Part shown: positions 42,320-53,932 of the stretch, in pieces
Numbering within the stretch: the first letter of the stretch is position 1
Layout: each line of letters begins with the position of its first letter
NCBI GenBank assembly: GCA_039654915.1
Contig: CM077597.1
Location: forward strand, 90,646,001 to 90,710,000
Length of the DNA: 64,000 bases
DNA from: Aquilaria yunnanensis
Taxonomy: Eukaryota; Streptophyta; Magnoliopsida; Malvales; Thymelaeaceae
Direction: 5' to 3'
Notes under the pieces: model-generated
Told to the model about the DNA's origin: nothing
Databases searched by the model: none
The model's input: the letters and a program-made list of their open reading frames with translations, nothing else
Program-made: the position numbers and the translations under genes

Positions 42320-42949
42320 ATGGAGAAAACCTCAACTCGTAAATCCCGAACTATTTGTGTATTTTCTGGGGCTTTTCCTGGAAAAGATGAAGAGTATTTA
42401 AAAGCAGCCAACCATTTGGGAAGAGTATTAGCTGAGCGAAAAATACATTTAGTTTATGGAGGAGGTAGTGTCGGATTAATGGGAGGTGTAGCATCAGCAG
42501 CATCTCTAGGAGGAAGTCAAGTTCTGGGTATTATCCCTGGACCTTTGAAGTTTATTTCTGGGGGCACGATCGGAGAGGAGCTAGTGGTCAAAAATCTGCA
42601 AGAACGTGTGCTACAAATGCTTTTAAATGCTGATGCTTTCATCGCTTTACCCGGCGGTTTTGGTACATTAGGAGAAATCTTCCAAATCGCTTCCATGGCC
42701 CAACTTAATTTGCATAAGAAACCTATTGGGCTATTGAATGTTAACAATTTCTTTACAGGTCTGATAGCTTTTATGGATTATGCTATGCAGAAGAATTTCA
42801 TATCAAGAGTGGCACGGCGAATCATAATATCCGCAACAACTGCTGAAGAATTGCTAGATAAAATACAAGCTTTTGTTCCTGAACCAGATCCAGCAATGAT
42901 TCAGATAGACTGGACACGACAGTCTTTCCCGACCAGTTCACTCCCATAA
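42320..42949 (+). CDS. LOG-like cytokinin riboside 5'-monophosphate phosphoribohydrolase, intact, retrotransposon-borne
   Basis: 209 residues, about the length of plant LOG proteins. LOG enzymes convert inactive cytokinin nucleotides to active free bases in one step in the cytosol. Visible family features: VFSGAFPGKDEEY, VYGGGSVGLMGG (45-56), GIIPGPL, the helix with conserved R96 (LQERVLQM), and signature PGGFGTLGE (111-119) with its Glu, then KPIGLLNVN. Canonical plant proteins read HQRKAEM around R96; here the lysine is Val, and the copy is overall diverged. The start is ATG 42320 (MEKTSTRKS), just after a TATA box; upstream codons in frame lack an ATG. It is intronless, unlike typical plant LOG genes, which suggests capture through RNA. 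All core motifs remain, so activity is plausible but unproven. Confidence 0.92.
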   Translation: MEKTSTRKSRTICVFSGAFPGKDEEYLKAANHLGRVLAERKIHLVYGGGSVGLMGGVASAASLGGSQVLGIIPGPLKFISGGTIGEELVVKNLQERVLQMLLNADAFIALPGGFGTLGEIFQIASMAQLNLHKKPIGLLNVNNFFTGLIAFMDYAMQKNFISRVARRIIISATTAEELLDKIQAFVPEPDPAMIQIDWTRQSFPTSSLP

Positions 42950-43463
42950 TGGTCCTCTACTCACCCTTTTGAAGTATTGTGGAAGAAAGAAGCGATCTGA
43001 TCCGTTTTTCTTGTCCTTTAGTTTTATTATCAACATTTTCTTTCGCGTTTCAGTTTTTCTTCTCAGGGAATTTCTTTTTTTATAATATAGCTTCGTCCAT
43101 GCTGATATTAAAACCATAGGACAATGCCTTTAGGTTGGAATGGCTGAGTAAAGAGTAATTTTTATTGCTCTTGAGACGCATCCTATTAGGTCTATTAGGC
43201 ATAACATTTTAGGATAGTTAAGCTTCAACCTTATTTGGATGACATATCTCTCAAGCGAATCTATATTTACTAAAGAAAATATTAGATGAACCTTGGATAT
43301 TGATTCCAAACATCCGTTCCCTTTACATAATTTGTTAGCGATATTGTCATCATCAAGATTCACTCATTTTATCGAAGTCTAAAATTTCGCACTCGCCTAT
43401 TATGCAAATTCACACTTTCGAAGAAAATTATTCCAATTCTAATTGCTTTCATATAAATTTCGC
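42950..43463 (+). other. Non-coding flank downstream of LOG, shared with the Athila-type element
   Basis: 42960-43330 aligns with 29410-29890 ('catgctgatattaaaacc', 'ttgagacgcatcctattagg', 'ttggatgacatatctc'). It shows that the cargo cassette and its 3' flank travelled together. The rest, 43340-43463, shows nothing recognisable. Confidence 0.7.
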
Positions 43464-45755
43464 TCGAGGTTCAAGGAGATTTCCTTAACCTCATTCCATC
43501 AATTTTCCTTCAAACGATAGGAGAATTCCTATCGTCGAGGTTCTAAGGAAGGGCCCTTAACCTCAAATCATCAATTTTTCTTCAAACGATAGGAGAGTTC
43601 CTATCGTCGAGGTTCTAAGGTAGGGCCCTTAACCTCAAAATAATCAATTTCCTTCAAACGATAGGAGAGTTCCTATCGTCGAGGTTCTAAGGTAGGGCCC
43701 TTAACCTCAAAATCATCAATTTTCCTTCAAACGATAGGAAAGTTCCTATTGTCGAGGTTCTAAGGTAGGACCCTTAACCTCAAAATCATCAATTTTCCTT
43801 CAAACGATAGGAGAGTTCCTATCGTCGAGGTTCTAAGGTAGGGCCCTTAACCTCAAAATCATCAATTTTCCTTCAAACGATAGGAGAGTTCCTATCGTCG
43901 AGGTTCTAAGGTAGGACCCTTAACCTCAAAATCATCAATTTTCCTTCAAACGATAAGAGAGTTCCTATCGTCGAGGTTCTAAGGTAGGACCCTTAACCTC
44001 AAAATCATCAATTTTCCTTCAAACGATAGGAGAGTTCCTGTCGTCGAGGTTCTAAGGTAGGACCCTTAACCTCAAAATCATCAATTTTCCTTCAAACGAT
44101 AGGAGAGTTCCTATTGTCGAGGTTCTAAGGTAGGACCCTTAACCTCAAAATCATCAATTTTCCTTCAAACGATAGGAGAGTTCCTATCGTCGAGGTTCTA
44201 AGGTAGGACCCTTAACCTCATTCAATCAATTTTCCTTCAAACGATAGGAGAGTTCTTATCGTCGAGGTTCTAAGGTAGGGCCCTTAACCTCAAAATCATC
44301 AATTTTCCTTCAAACGATAGGAGAGTTCCTATTGTCGAGGTTCTAAGGTAGGACCCTTAACCTCAAAATCATCAATTTTCCTTCAAACGATAGGAGAGTT
44401 CCTATCGTCGAGGTTCTAAGGTAGGACCCTTAACCTCAAAATCATCAATTTTCCTTCAAACGATAGGAGAGTTCCTGTCGTCGAGGTTCTAAGGTAGGAC
44501 CCTTAACCTCAAAATCATCAATTTTCCTTCAAACGATAGGAGAGTTCCTATTGTCGAGGTTCTAAGGTAGGACCCTTAACCTCAAAATCATCAATTTTCC
44601 TTCAAACGATAGGAGAGTTCCTATCGTCGAGGTTCTAAGGTAGGACCCTTAACCTCAAAATCATCAATTTTCCTTCAAACGATAGGAGAGTTCCTGTCGT
44701 CGAGGTTCTAAGGTAGGACCCTTAACCTCAAAATCATCAATTTTCCTTCAAACGATAGGAGAGTTCCTATCGTCGAGGTTCTAAGGTGGGACCCTTAACC
44801 TCAATCATCAATTTTCCTTCAAACGATAGGAGAGTTCCTATCGTCGAGGTTCTAAGGTAGGACCCTTAACCTCAAAACAATCAATTTTCCTTCAAACGAT
44901 AGGAGAGTTCTTATCGTCAAGGTTCTAAGGTAGGACCCTTAACCTCAAAACAATCAATTTTCCTTCAAACGATAGGAGAGTTCCTATCGTCGAGGTTCTA
45001 AGGTAGGACCCTTAACCTCAAAATCATCAATTTTCCTTCAAACGATAGGAGAGTTCCTATCGTCGAGGTTCTAAGGTAGGGCCCTTAACCTCAAAATCAT
45101 CAATTTTCCTTCAAACGATAGGAGAGTTCCTATCGTCGAGGTTCTAAGGTAGGACCCTTAACCTCATTCAATCAATTTTACTTCAAACGATAGGAGAGTT
45201 CCTATCGTCGAGGTTCTAAGGTAGGACCCTTAACCTCAAAATCATCAATTTTCCTTCAAACGATAGGAAAGTTCCTATCGTCGAGGTTCTAAGGTAGGAC
45301 CCTTAACCTCATTCAAACAATTTTCCTTCAAACGATAGGAGAGTTCCTATCGTCGAGGTTCTAAGGTAGGGCCCTTAACCTCAAAATCATCAATTTTCCT
45401 TCAAACGATAGGAGAGTTCCTATTGTCGAGGTTCTAAGGTAGGACCCTTAACCTCAAAATCATCAATTTTCCTTCAAACGATAGGAGAGTTCCTATCGTC
45501 GAGGTTCTAAGGTAGGACCCTTAACCTCATTCAAACAATTTTCCTTCAAACGATAGGAGAGTTCCTATCGTCGAGGTTCTAAGGTAGGACCCTTAACCTC
45601 AAAATCATCAATTTTACTTCAAACGATAGGAGAGTTCCTATTGTCGAGGTTCTAAGGTAGGACCCTTAACCTCAAAATTATCAAATTTTCCCTTCAACGA
45701 TAGGAGAGTTCTTATCGCAGAAGCTCTAAAAAAATTTTCCTTAACCACATAGTTT
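43464..45755 (+). repeat. 73-bp minisatellite, about 31 copies, with two hairpins per unit
   Basis: The period is 72-73 bp across 2.3 kb. Each unit holds the perfect inverted repeat CGATAGGA-gagt-TCCTATCG and a second one, GAGGTTCTAAGG...CCTT-AACCTC. Units differ by a few bases (gggccc/ggaccc, attgtc/atcgtc), and some blocks of three units recur, which suggests expansion of higher-order segments. It lies just before the polypurine tract, the usual place for tandem repeats in Tat/Ogre elements. Confidence 0.95.
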
Positions 45756-45840
45756 AGGCGGCGAGAAGGTTCTCAATGGCTAGCTAAGACGGACGAAATT
45801 TGGTAACTACTTTGCATACATCATGTCCCATGAAGCATGC

Positions 45841-45853
45841 AAAGGGGGGCAGC
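45841..45853 (+). promoter_or_regulatory. Polypurine tract of element B
   Basis: AAAGGGGGGCAGC directly before the 3' LTR start TGTTGACACC. Confidence 0.75.
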
Positions 45854-48413
45854 TGTTGACACCCAATTTCGTCCGGGTTTTTTTTTAAAAATTTTTTTAA
45901 AAAAAAAAAAAAAACTAATTAAAAAAATTATCATTATTATTATTATTATTGCTAAAAAATTTTAATTATGTTAATTAGTTTAAAATATATTTTTATTTTG
46001 AGAAGATTTGATTTAAAATAATATATGTGTGAATATGTATGTGTTTGAAATAAAAATAAAATTTCAGGAAAAAATGACAAAAAAATTAAAAGTTTGAGGT
46101 AAAAATGACAAAATTGAGAAGTTTTGGACAAAATTGACAAATTCTGACAGTTTCAGGAGCTTTGGGTAATTTTTCGCGTCAATTTTGGGCCTAAACGGAC
46201 GTTTCTGGCCCAAATTGACAGAAAACGTTAAAATTGTCAAAATCAGAAGCTTCTGAGCTTATCCAGAGCTGGAGTAACGTAAAGGACTGAAACTGTCATT
46301 TTACCAATTTAAAAGATAAGTTTGATATTTTTTATTAATTTATCCGTCCACAGTTCAGCTAAGCTCCTTCTATAAATACCCCCCCAAATTCAGTTCTGAA
46401 CACAGATAAAAATAGAAAGAAAAGCTTAGAGCTCCGTTTTTAAAATAGAAAAAATTACAGCCTTAGTCCCTAGCTCTCCTTCCTTTCCTCAGAAAATCTC
46501 AAAACTTTTCATTTTGACGATTAAGCCATCTTCTCCCCCCCTCGCGCGCCCTCTGTTTCCATTTCTCAGAATTCAGAATTTAAAATCAAGGGTACAACTC
46601 TCATTTAATCCTTCATCTTTTCAATTTCTTTCACTTTGGTCACTAACTTTGTATTTTATTCTTGCAGAATTAATTACTAACCCTTTTAATTTTTACTTGT
46701 TTGTTTATTATTTGTTTATTACTAACCCCTTTTTTTATTGTTGTTATTAACTTACTAACAACTAACTTTTAATACTATTATTGTTACTAATCTTTTAATT
46801 TTTGCATTATTACTAACTTTTATAATTGTTGTTAACAATTAATTAACTTTTATTATTGTTGTTAATTAATTAATTTAATTAACTTGGCTAACTTTTATTA
46901 TTGTTGTTAATTAATTAATTTAATTAACTTGGCTAGCTTTTTATTATTGTTGTTAATTAATTAATTTAATTAATTTGGCTAACTTTTTATTTATTGTTGT
47001 TAATTAATTTAATTAATTTGGCTAACTTTTTATTTATTGTTGTTAATTAATTTAATTAATTTGGCTAACTTTTTATTATTGTTGTTAATTAATTAATTTA
47101 ATTAACTTGGCTAACTTTTTACTGTTGTTAATTAATTAATTTAATTAACTTGGCTAACTTTTATTATTGTGGTTAATTAATTAATTTAATTAACTTGACT
47201 AACTTTTTATTATTGTTGTTTAACAATTAATTTAATTAACTTTGCTAACATTTATTATTATTTTTAAAGTGGATGGCCAAAAAGCCCCACTTTATTATTA
47301 TTAATTTTTTTTCTTTATATAATTTTTTATTTAATTCACCTTTACCCTTTACTAATTAATAAATAAATGAAAATTAAAAGAAGATTATTTTGTAATTAAT
47401 TATTAAGGCTAATAAAAATTATTTTTAAAAAAAGCCAATTATTTTTATTTTTACATACATGTTTTTAATTCTTTAAAGATAGCAAAAAGTTAAAATTAAT
47501 TTTAATAGTTATTTTTATCCAGTAAAAATAATAAAAAAATAAAAATAAAACCTGTTTAAAAAAAATACATGAAAATTAAGACTTTATATTTTACTGATTT
47601 ATTTAAAATATAACTTTTAAATCCACTAAAATAATAAATATTTTTCATTAAACAAGAAAACAAAAAGAAAATTAAAACAAGATAAGAAAAAGATAAGAAA
47701 GATAAGAAAAAGATAATAAAGATAAGAAAGATAAGATAAGATAAGAAAGATAAGAAGGAAAAGAAAGAAAAGAAAGAAAAATATAGAAAATAAAAATTTT
47801 TAGATTATTAATGAATCTAAAAATTCTATAACAAAAAGAATTACGAATTAGTAATTAAACTAATAATTAATTCCATAAAAATAAGAATTAAATAATTAAC
47901 TATAAATTAAATCAACTTACATATCCGGATGATCCGTCAGGATCTGCGGTTTAAAAAAAAATATCACCCTTTTAATTAAATAAATTAAATAAAAAAAAGA
48001 TAAAAATCCATATTTACAATATGGATTAAATTATTTAAAAGTTCACCAAATTCCGTGTCCAAATGACTCGGCAGAGTCCATGGTTCGGAATCAAAAATCT
48101 TCCGTGTCCAAATGACTCGGCAGAGTCCATGGTTCGGAAGTATAAAATTTCATACAAATTAATTAATTTAAAAATCCACATTTCGACTAATCCAGTTAAA
48201 ATTTCTAATTTTGAAAATTAACTGAGAATTATTTAAAAGCAAAGCAAAACAAAATTAAAATCAACTAAGGTGCCAATTTTTGGGCGTTTTAACAAAGTTG
48301 TTTTAACGTAACCGTACTCCCGATCCCCGAACTCTCGCAGACCAATTTTAAGGTGACCAATCGACCTAAGAAAACTGATTGGTGGCGACTCCCGAAAACC
48401 CGACGTTGCCACA
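45854..48413 (+). repeat. 3' LTR of element B (2560 bp)
   Basis: Same length as the 5' LTR at an offset of 13,839 and, by eye, identical except one base (A 32309 versus C 46148). The identical short frames inside both LTRs reflect this identity and are not genes. Confidence 0.95.
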
Positions 48414-49481
48414 ATGACACCATTTGTTCTTTCATGTGCTAAAGAGTAGTTTCGGTAGAAAAATCATAACTTGAGCTATGGATGTCCAATTTGAATGAGA
48501 AAGGTATTGATTCGAAGCTAAAGAAGAGATCTACAAGTTTTGTGCTTTGAGGAAGAGCTTATTCAATGTTTACTATCATCAAAAAATTAAAAGAATTTGT
48601 AGCCCGCCTATGTTGATTTGTATTTACATACATTTTACTATTTTATTATTTCACCCACCCCAAAAACTCTATAAATAGGCACCTTGTGGGGGAGGACAAA
48701 TTCATGCCATTCCTTAGGCCATTTTCATGTTCTTGTATCAAAGTTAGATTTTCTCCTTTGTTCTTGTTCTTGTTTTCAATACCGAAGCTCTGTGCAAGTG
48801 TTTTCTTGTTCTTCTTCTTGTTCTTCTTTTGATCTTTTTATCCATGTTTATTTCATCTTTCTATATGTTATCTACTTTATTATGGCTAACTAATCTTTTT
48901 TTTGTTAAGGTGAAAGCGTGAAGCTTTTGGTATAAAGGTTATGATCGATTTGAATGGATCAAAATGTTAACGGTATTTTCTTCCTTAATCTATTTAACTT
49001 CCCTCATTATTAAGTGGGATTATTGATTCATCATAGTCAATCATTGACACAAAAGCTACTTGATTCCCTCTGTAGAACATGGCTCTACTAGCTATATTGG
49101 AATCTTGGGTTATTGTAGACAAAGGTTGGCATGATGGATACTTGAACCCATTAGCAAGCATTGGCGTTTTAAGATTAATGAAAGTTAATACTAACTAAAT
49201 TTCCCGATTAGGACCTCATTATGTATGGATCCTAATTGAGTGGTAAAATGGGCTAAAAATTAACCATAACCAATATACTAAAAGTGGATCCCTTAACCTT
49301 AGCTATTTTATTTGAATTTGAATTTTTAATCAACACTTGTTCACACCTTTCACAAAAACCTTCCTTATTAAATATCTGTAATTTGTATTTCTTAATTCAC
49401 TTCTTTGTGGTTCGACACTCGAACTCCCTAGATTTTATTACTTTGGACAACCTACACTTGGGTTACAATTGCTAAAAAGCA
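48414..49481 (+). repeat. LTR of element C, copy 1, right part
   Basis: Continuation after element B. TATAAATA is at 48670-48677 with 'ctctataaataggcac', probably the LTR promoter, then a T-rich stretch. The end is near 49466-49481 (GGTTACA or AAGCA); I cannot fix it exactly. Confidence 0.75.
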
Positions 49482-49910
49482 GCACTACCTATTACCGAGG
49501 TTCTCCAAATAAGGCTTGAGCCAAAGTTAAAAAAAAATGAACCTTTTATAGTGTAATAGTGTGAAAGGCCACCAAAGCGATGATTTTGAATTAGATTTGT
49601 CCTAATAAGTCGCAAATGTTGGTATGATTTACTGAAATCTTTTACACACTTCTGATAGTCAGTCACACACTTACTGCACTCAGTAACTCACAATTTTTCA
49701 CACTTTTCCCTTGTTTGAGTGGTTGAAATGCACATAAATCATTATGAAATTTTTATTTTATTTTTAGTACTATAATTTTGATGTTTATTACTTCAATAGG
49801 TTCTAATCTATAGTATAGAGATTGATAGTAGAAAACATTGGCTGACACCTGAGTTTTCATTGAGTACATCGCATTACTTGCTAGGGACTAGTAAGAACTG
49901 GGTTTGGGGG
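49482..49910 (+). other. Short segment between two LTR copies
   Basis: No gene seen. Its last ~50 bases ('acttgctagggactagtaag', then GGTTTGGGGG) match the end of the element C internal region, including the polypurine run. It may be a remnant of internal sequence between two tandem LTRs. Confidence 0.55.
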
Positions 49911-50855
49911 TGTGATGAATACTTATAAGTGTATTGTTATTAAGAGTTTAAATCATCATTATACACTTTGAGTATAATTAATTTCTATATTCTAAGCATT
50001 TTTTCTCTGGGTTACTATTCACACATTTTTATTATTCATAATTACTATTCACTAACTTGCTGTTTATACACATATTTCATTGTTTTATATGCATATTTAC
50101 TGTATATACGCATTTTACTGTTCATTAATATTAAAATATATATATCAAATAATTATTTTTTTTATATAGGTAAAATCATCACTTGGTGACCCTTCACGAG
50201 AAAAATTATATCTGGAGCTGTAAATGTCGGAACTAAGTGATTCCAAATTCATCTGAAACACAACATATAAATCTTCAACTCTATTTCATTCTGTGAGCTA
50301 GTTTGATCATTTTTATTGCCAAAATCTGATTATAGATGAGACCATTTGTTCTTTCATGTGCTAAAGAGTAGTTTTGGTAGAAAAATCATAAATTGGTCTA
50401 TGGATGTCTGATTTGAATGAACAAGCTATCAATTTGAAGCTAAAGAAAAGATCTACAAGTTCTATGCTATGAGGAAGAGCTGATTTGTTGTGTATAATAG
50501 TTAAAAAAATAAAAGAAGTTACAGCTCACCTTTGTTGATTTATATTTACCTACATTTTACTATTTTACCATTTCACCCACCAAAAAACTCTATAAATAGG
50601 CCCATTGGGGGGGAGGATGGATTCATGTCATTTCTTAGGCCATTTCCATGTTCTTGTATCAAAGCTAGATTTTTTTATTTGTTCTTGTTATTGTTTTCAA
50701 TACTGAAGCTCTGTCCAAGTGTTTTCTCGTTCTTCTTCTTGTTCTCCCTTTGATCTTTCAATCCATTTTCATTTCATCTTTCTACTTGTTGTTTACTTTT
50801 ATCATGACCAACTAATCTTCCTTTTACTAAGGTGAAAGGGTGAAGCTTTTGGTAT
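49911..50855 (+). repeat. LTR of element C, copy 2, first part
   Basis: Begins TGTGATGAATACTTATAAGT. It aligns with copy 1 at roughly 90% identity by eye. TATAAATA is at 50591-50598. It shows the unoccupied target of element B near 50333. Interrupted by solo LTR E. Confidence 0.85.
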
Positions 50856-52903
50856 TGTTGACACCCACTTTTATCCGGGCACTGACTTTTGTTTAAGTTT
50901 TACGTTAGAAAATTTATTTTAGGGGGAATTTTCATTTTGAGGGGCTATTTGGTTAGTTGTTAGGATATTTGAGTTATTTTTGTCATTTTAAGGTTAGTTT
51001 GCCTAGTCACTTTTAGGTTACAGAGTTGTTAGTGTTATGAGTTTTTAGAAATTTAGAATAGTCATTTAAGGTCAAAATAGGAGTTAATCTAGTTTAGGTA
51101 CTAATTTGAAGTCCTAAAGGTTTTGTAGGGTCAATTTAGGCAAAATGAAAATGTTTGGGTGGAAGCCGAGGTTTCTTAGAAAGTTCTAGGTAAAATTTAA
51201 AGGTTTAGGGCAAATCTGTCAATTTTATAGAGTTTGAGCTAAGTCTAGTGATTTTAGGAAATTCTAGGAAAATCTGGTCAGTTTTACAAAGTTTTGGGCT
51301 AATTTGATTAATCTTGGAAGTTTTCGGGCCAGATCAGCAGCTTAAGAGTTTTATTGGACTTAAACAAGTAGTTTTACCAGATTATATCCTAATTGACTTA
51401 AACTTCTTCAAATTTGATTTGGATAAAGTTTAAACTCTCAAAACTTTATTAATCACGTTTTAAACCTCCTTTGGGATAAATATAAGCCACATTTGAGAGC
51501 AGAGGGGAGAGAAAATTCGTAACCCTAAGCTCCCAGCCAGAAAAAAGAGAGAACTGCAGACTTGAGCCCTTGATATTTGCTCTCAGCTCTCCAGTACCCT
51601 AACCTTCCTTCTAAGCCGCCACCACCCCTGCTGTACTTCTGCTGCCCAACGCCTCTGTCCTCTCCTTCACCGTTCCAGCCACCACTTCCAGCCCATCGCT
51701 GCTGCTTCCCCGCCTTCGCAATCGCTCTAGCCAGCGTCAACGCGTCAACCGACGGCTTGCGCAGCCACCTTTGGCCCTCCTTCTATTGTCCGTCGCTCTT
51801 GACGTCCCCCTCGACATCACTCCCTCATTCCACATCAGCCGCCGTCTGCTTGTCAAAGAGTCGCCACAGCCATTGCCGCCTTAGCCGTCACCGTCAAAGC
51901 CCAGGCCGCCAAACGCTTGTTCGTCGACGGAGGAACACCGAATCGAGTGTAGACCCCATTTTTCTAACCCGTACCCAACCTGGATCCGACCCAGCCAGGC
52001 TTCTATTTTGGTACAAAACTCATTTAGCCCCACGTCTTTCTCTTTTGTTTAATTGAGTATCCAATTCTTTTCTCTTTGACAAATCAATCACTGACAGTAT
52101 TGTTTTATTGTTTGTTTTCTTTTTCTGATTGCTGGTTTTATTACTTTGAGGACCATGAATTAGTTTAGTGATCAATGTTACATAAAATTGCATGTTTAGG
52201 TTAGGTCAGATCTTATTTGATTTTTTTTATTTATTTACTTATATTTAATTTTTCATAGCTAGCATAAGTCTAAAGTTCATTCGCATAATATATCCAAAGG
52301 ATCTCATTTAGTAAAAATTCAATTCCGCGTAGGTTTAATAAATCCTAGGATGAATTTAGGATAAAAAAATAAATTTCAAGGTCCACATCTGGCTGATCTG
52401 ATAAGATCCATGGTTTGGACAATTATTTAAAAATCTTTCAAAACAATGAAGAAAGTAAAGAAAAATAATTTTTAAGATCCATATCCGGGTGATCCGATAG
52501 GATTCATGGTTTGGATCGATAATCAACTAAAATATTTAAAAGATAAATAAAGAAAAGAAATAGATTAAGTTTTTTTTTTTCACATTCGGGTGGTCCTATA
52601 GGATCTATGGTTTGGAAATATCAAAATTTCATAAAACCAAATAAAAATCAAATAGTAAAGTTTAGAAGTCCACATCCAGGTGATTCGGTTAGAATCCATG
52701 GTTTGGATATCAACTGAAATTATTTAAAACAAGCAAAAAATAAAATAAAATCAAACTAAGGTACCAATTTTGGGTGGTAGAATAAAGTTATTTTAGCGTA
52801 ATTGTACTCCCAAATCCCTGGAACTCTCGAAGACCATTTTTAAGTGTCCAATCGACCTGGGTGTAAACCGATTGGTGGCGACTCCCAAAAACACGTTGCT
52901 ACA
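50856..52903 (+). mobile_element. Solo LTR E of a Tat-like element, TSD GGTAT
   Basis: 2048 bp, TGTTGACACCC...GTTGCTACA, flanked by GGTAT at 50851-50855 and 52904-52908. The empty site is visible in LTR copy 1 near 48930 ('cttttggtataaagg'). No internal region remains. It contains a GC-rich, Pro/Ser-coding-looking part (51577-51960) and four copies of a GATCC-type motif in its 3' part. Confidence 0.93.
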
Positions 52904-52908
52904 GGTAT

Positions 52909-53041
52909 AAAGGCTATGATTGATTTGAATGAATGACAACGTTAACGGTATTTTCTTCCTTAATCTATTTAACTTCCCTCATTATTAAGTGGGATTCTTG
53001 ATTCATCATAGTCAATCATTGACACAAAAGCTACTTGATTC
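52909..53041 (+). repeat. LTR of element C, copy 2, middle part
   Basis: Aligns with 48934-49070 of copy 1 ('ctatgattgatttgaatgaa', 'ctacttgattc'). Confidence 0.85.
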
Positions 53042-53932
53042 TGTAACGACCCAAGTCCAGAACCGGTTAACGGAACACTTGCCCACACCACATGGGCTAT
53101 CCTTTAGAAAAGGACAAGCGCTAGGTGCTTATGTTCTGGAATTGGAGCCTATATATCCACATAAGGCTTACCACAATTAACCTATATGGGACATAGGAGT
53201 GTTACAAACTCCTCCCCTTATGTACCCAACGTCCCCGTTGGGGTCAATTGGATTACTTGGTTCCCCGGACCAAGTAACCTCTCTAATTGGACTACTTAGC
53301 CCTTGGCCAAGTAGCCTCTTGAATCCAGGATCAGTCCCGGTAGACGATGCATGTGCATACCCACTATGTCACGCCATCCTGGTCCCGGGTCAGCTCTGAT
53401 ACCATCTGTAACGACCCAAATCTAGAACCGGTCAATGAAACACCTACCCACACCACATGGGTTATCCTTTGGAAAATAATAAGTGCTAGGTACTTAGAAA
53501 TGGACTCTTAGTATAAGGAAGTTCCCTCGTCCCATACCGGCGGACTCAACCACATACTTTGAACCAAACCAGGCTCTGATACCGTCTGTAACTACCCAAG
53601 TCCAGAACTAATTAACGAAACACCTGCCCACACTACATGGGCTATCCTTTGGAAAAAGGATAAGCGCTAGGTTCTTAGAAATGGACTCTTAGTATAAGGA
53701 AGTTCCCCTGTCCCATACCAGCGGACACAACCACATACTTTGAACCAAATCTGGCTCTGATACCATCTGTAACGACCCAAGTCCAGAACCGGTCAACAGA
53801 ACACCTGCCCACACCACATGGGCTATCCTTTAGAAAAGGACAAGCGCTAGGTGTTTATGTTCTGGAATTGGAGCCTATATATCCATATAAGGCTTCCCAC
53901 AATTCACCCATGTGGGACATGGGGGTGTTACA
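53042..53932 (-). mobile_element. TRIM multimer with four LTR copies, TSD GATTC
   Basis: LTR starts (TGTAAC) lie at 53042, 53407, 53587 and 53768. The outer two are full 165-bp copies; the inner two are shortened and run into a shared 'cttagaaatggactcttagt' segment. On the minus strand each junction carries the iMet-type site (TGGTATCAGAGC exactly at 53389-53405). One GATTC TSD flanks the whole array (53037-53041, 53933-53937), so it either inserted as one unit or expanded in place. Confidence 0.88.

Larger units (their letters stand above)
32015..48413 (+). mobile_element. Element B: complete non-autonomous Tat/Ogre-like retrotransposon with LOG and zinc-finger cargo, TSD ATGAC
   Basis: 16,399 bp with two 2560-bp LTRs that I find to differ at one base (32309/46148). 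It is flanked by ATGAC at 32010-32014 and 48414-48418. The matching uninterrupted LTR copy at 50325-50340 shows the pre-insertion sequence. Order: LTR, primer-binding site, leader with 59-bp repeats, truncated gag, long non-coding part, three 182-residue genes, 87-bp repeats, LOG, a 73-bp hairpin array, polypurine tract, LTR. There is no protease, RT, RNase H or integrase, so it must be mobilised by another element. Confidence 0.93.

Noticed and set aside
43464..45755. Regular 73-bp repeats with palindromes, CRISPR-like at first sight
   Set aside because: The whole unit repeats with no unique spacers, in a plant retrotransposon; it is a minisatellite.
51577..52056. 159-codon Pro/Ser/Cys-rich frame
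   Set aside because: Inside solo LTR E in a GC-rich stretch analogous to that of LTR A; no domain recognised.
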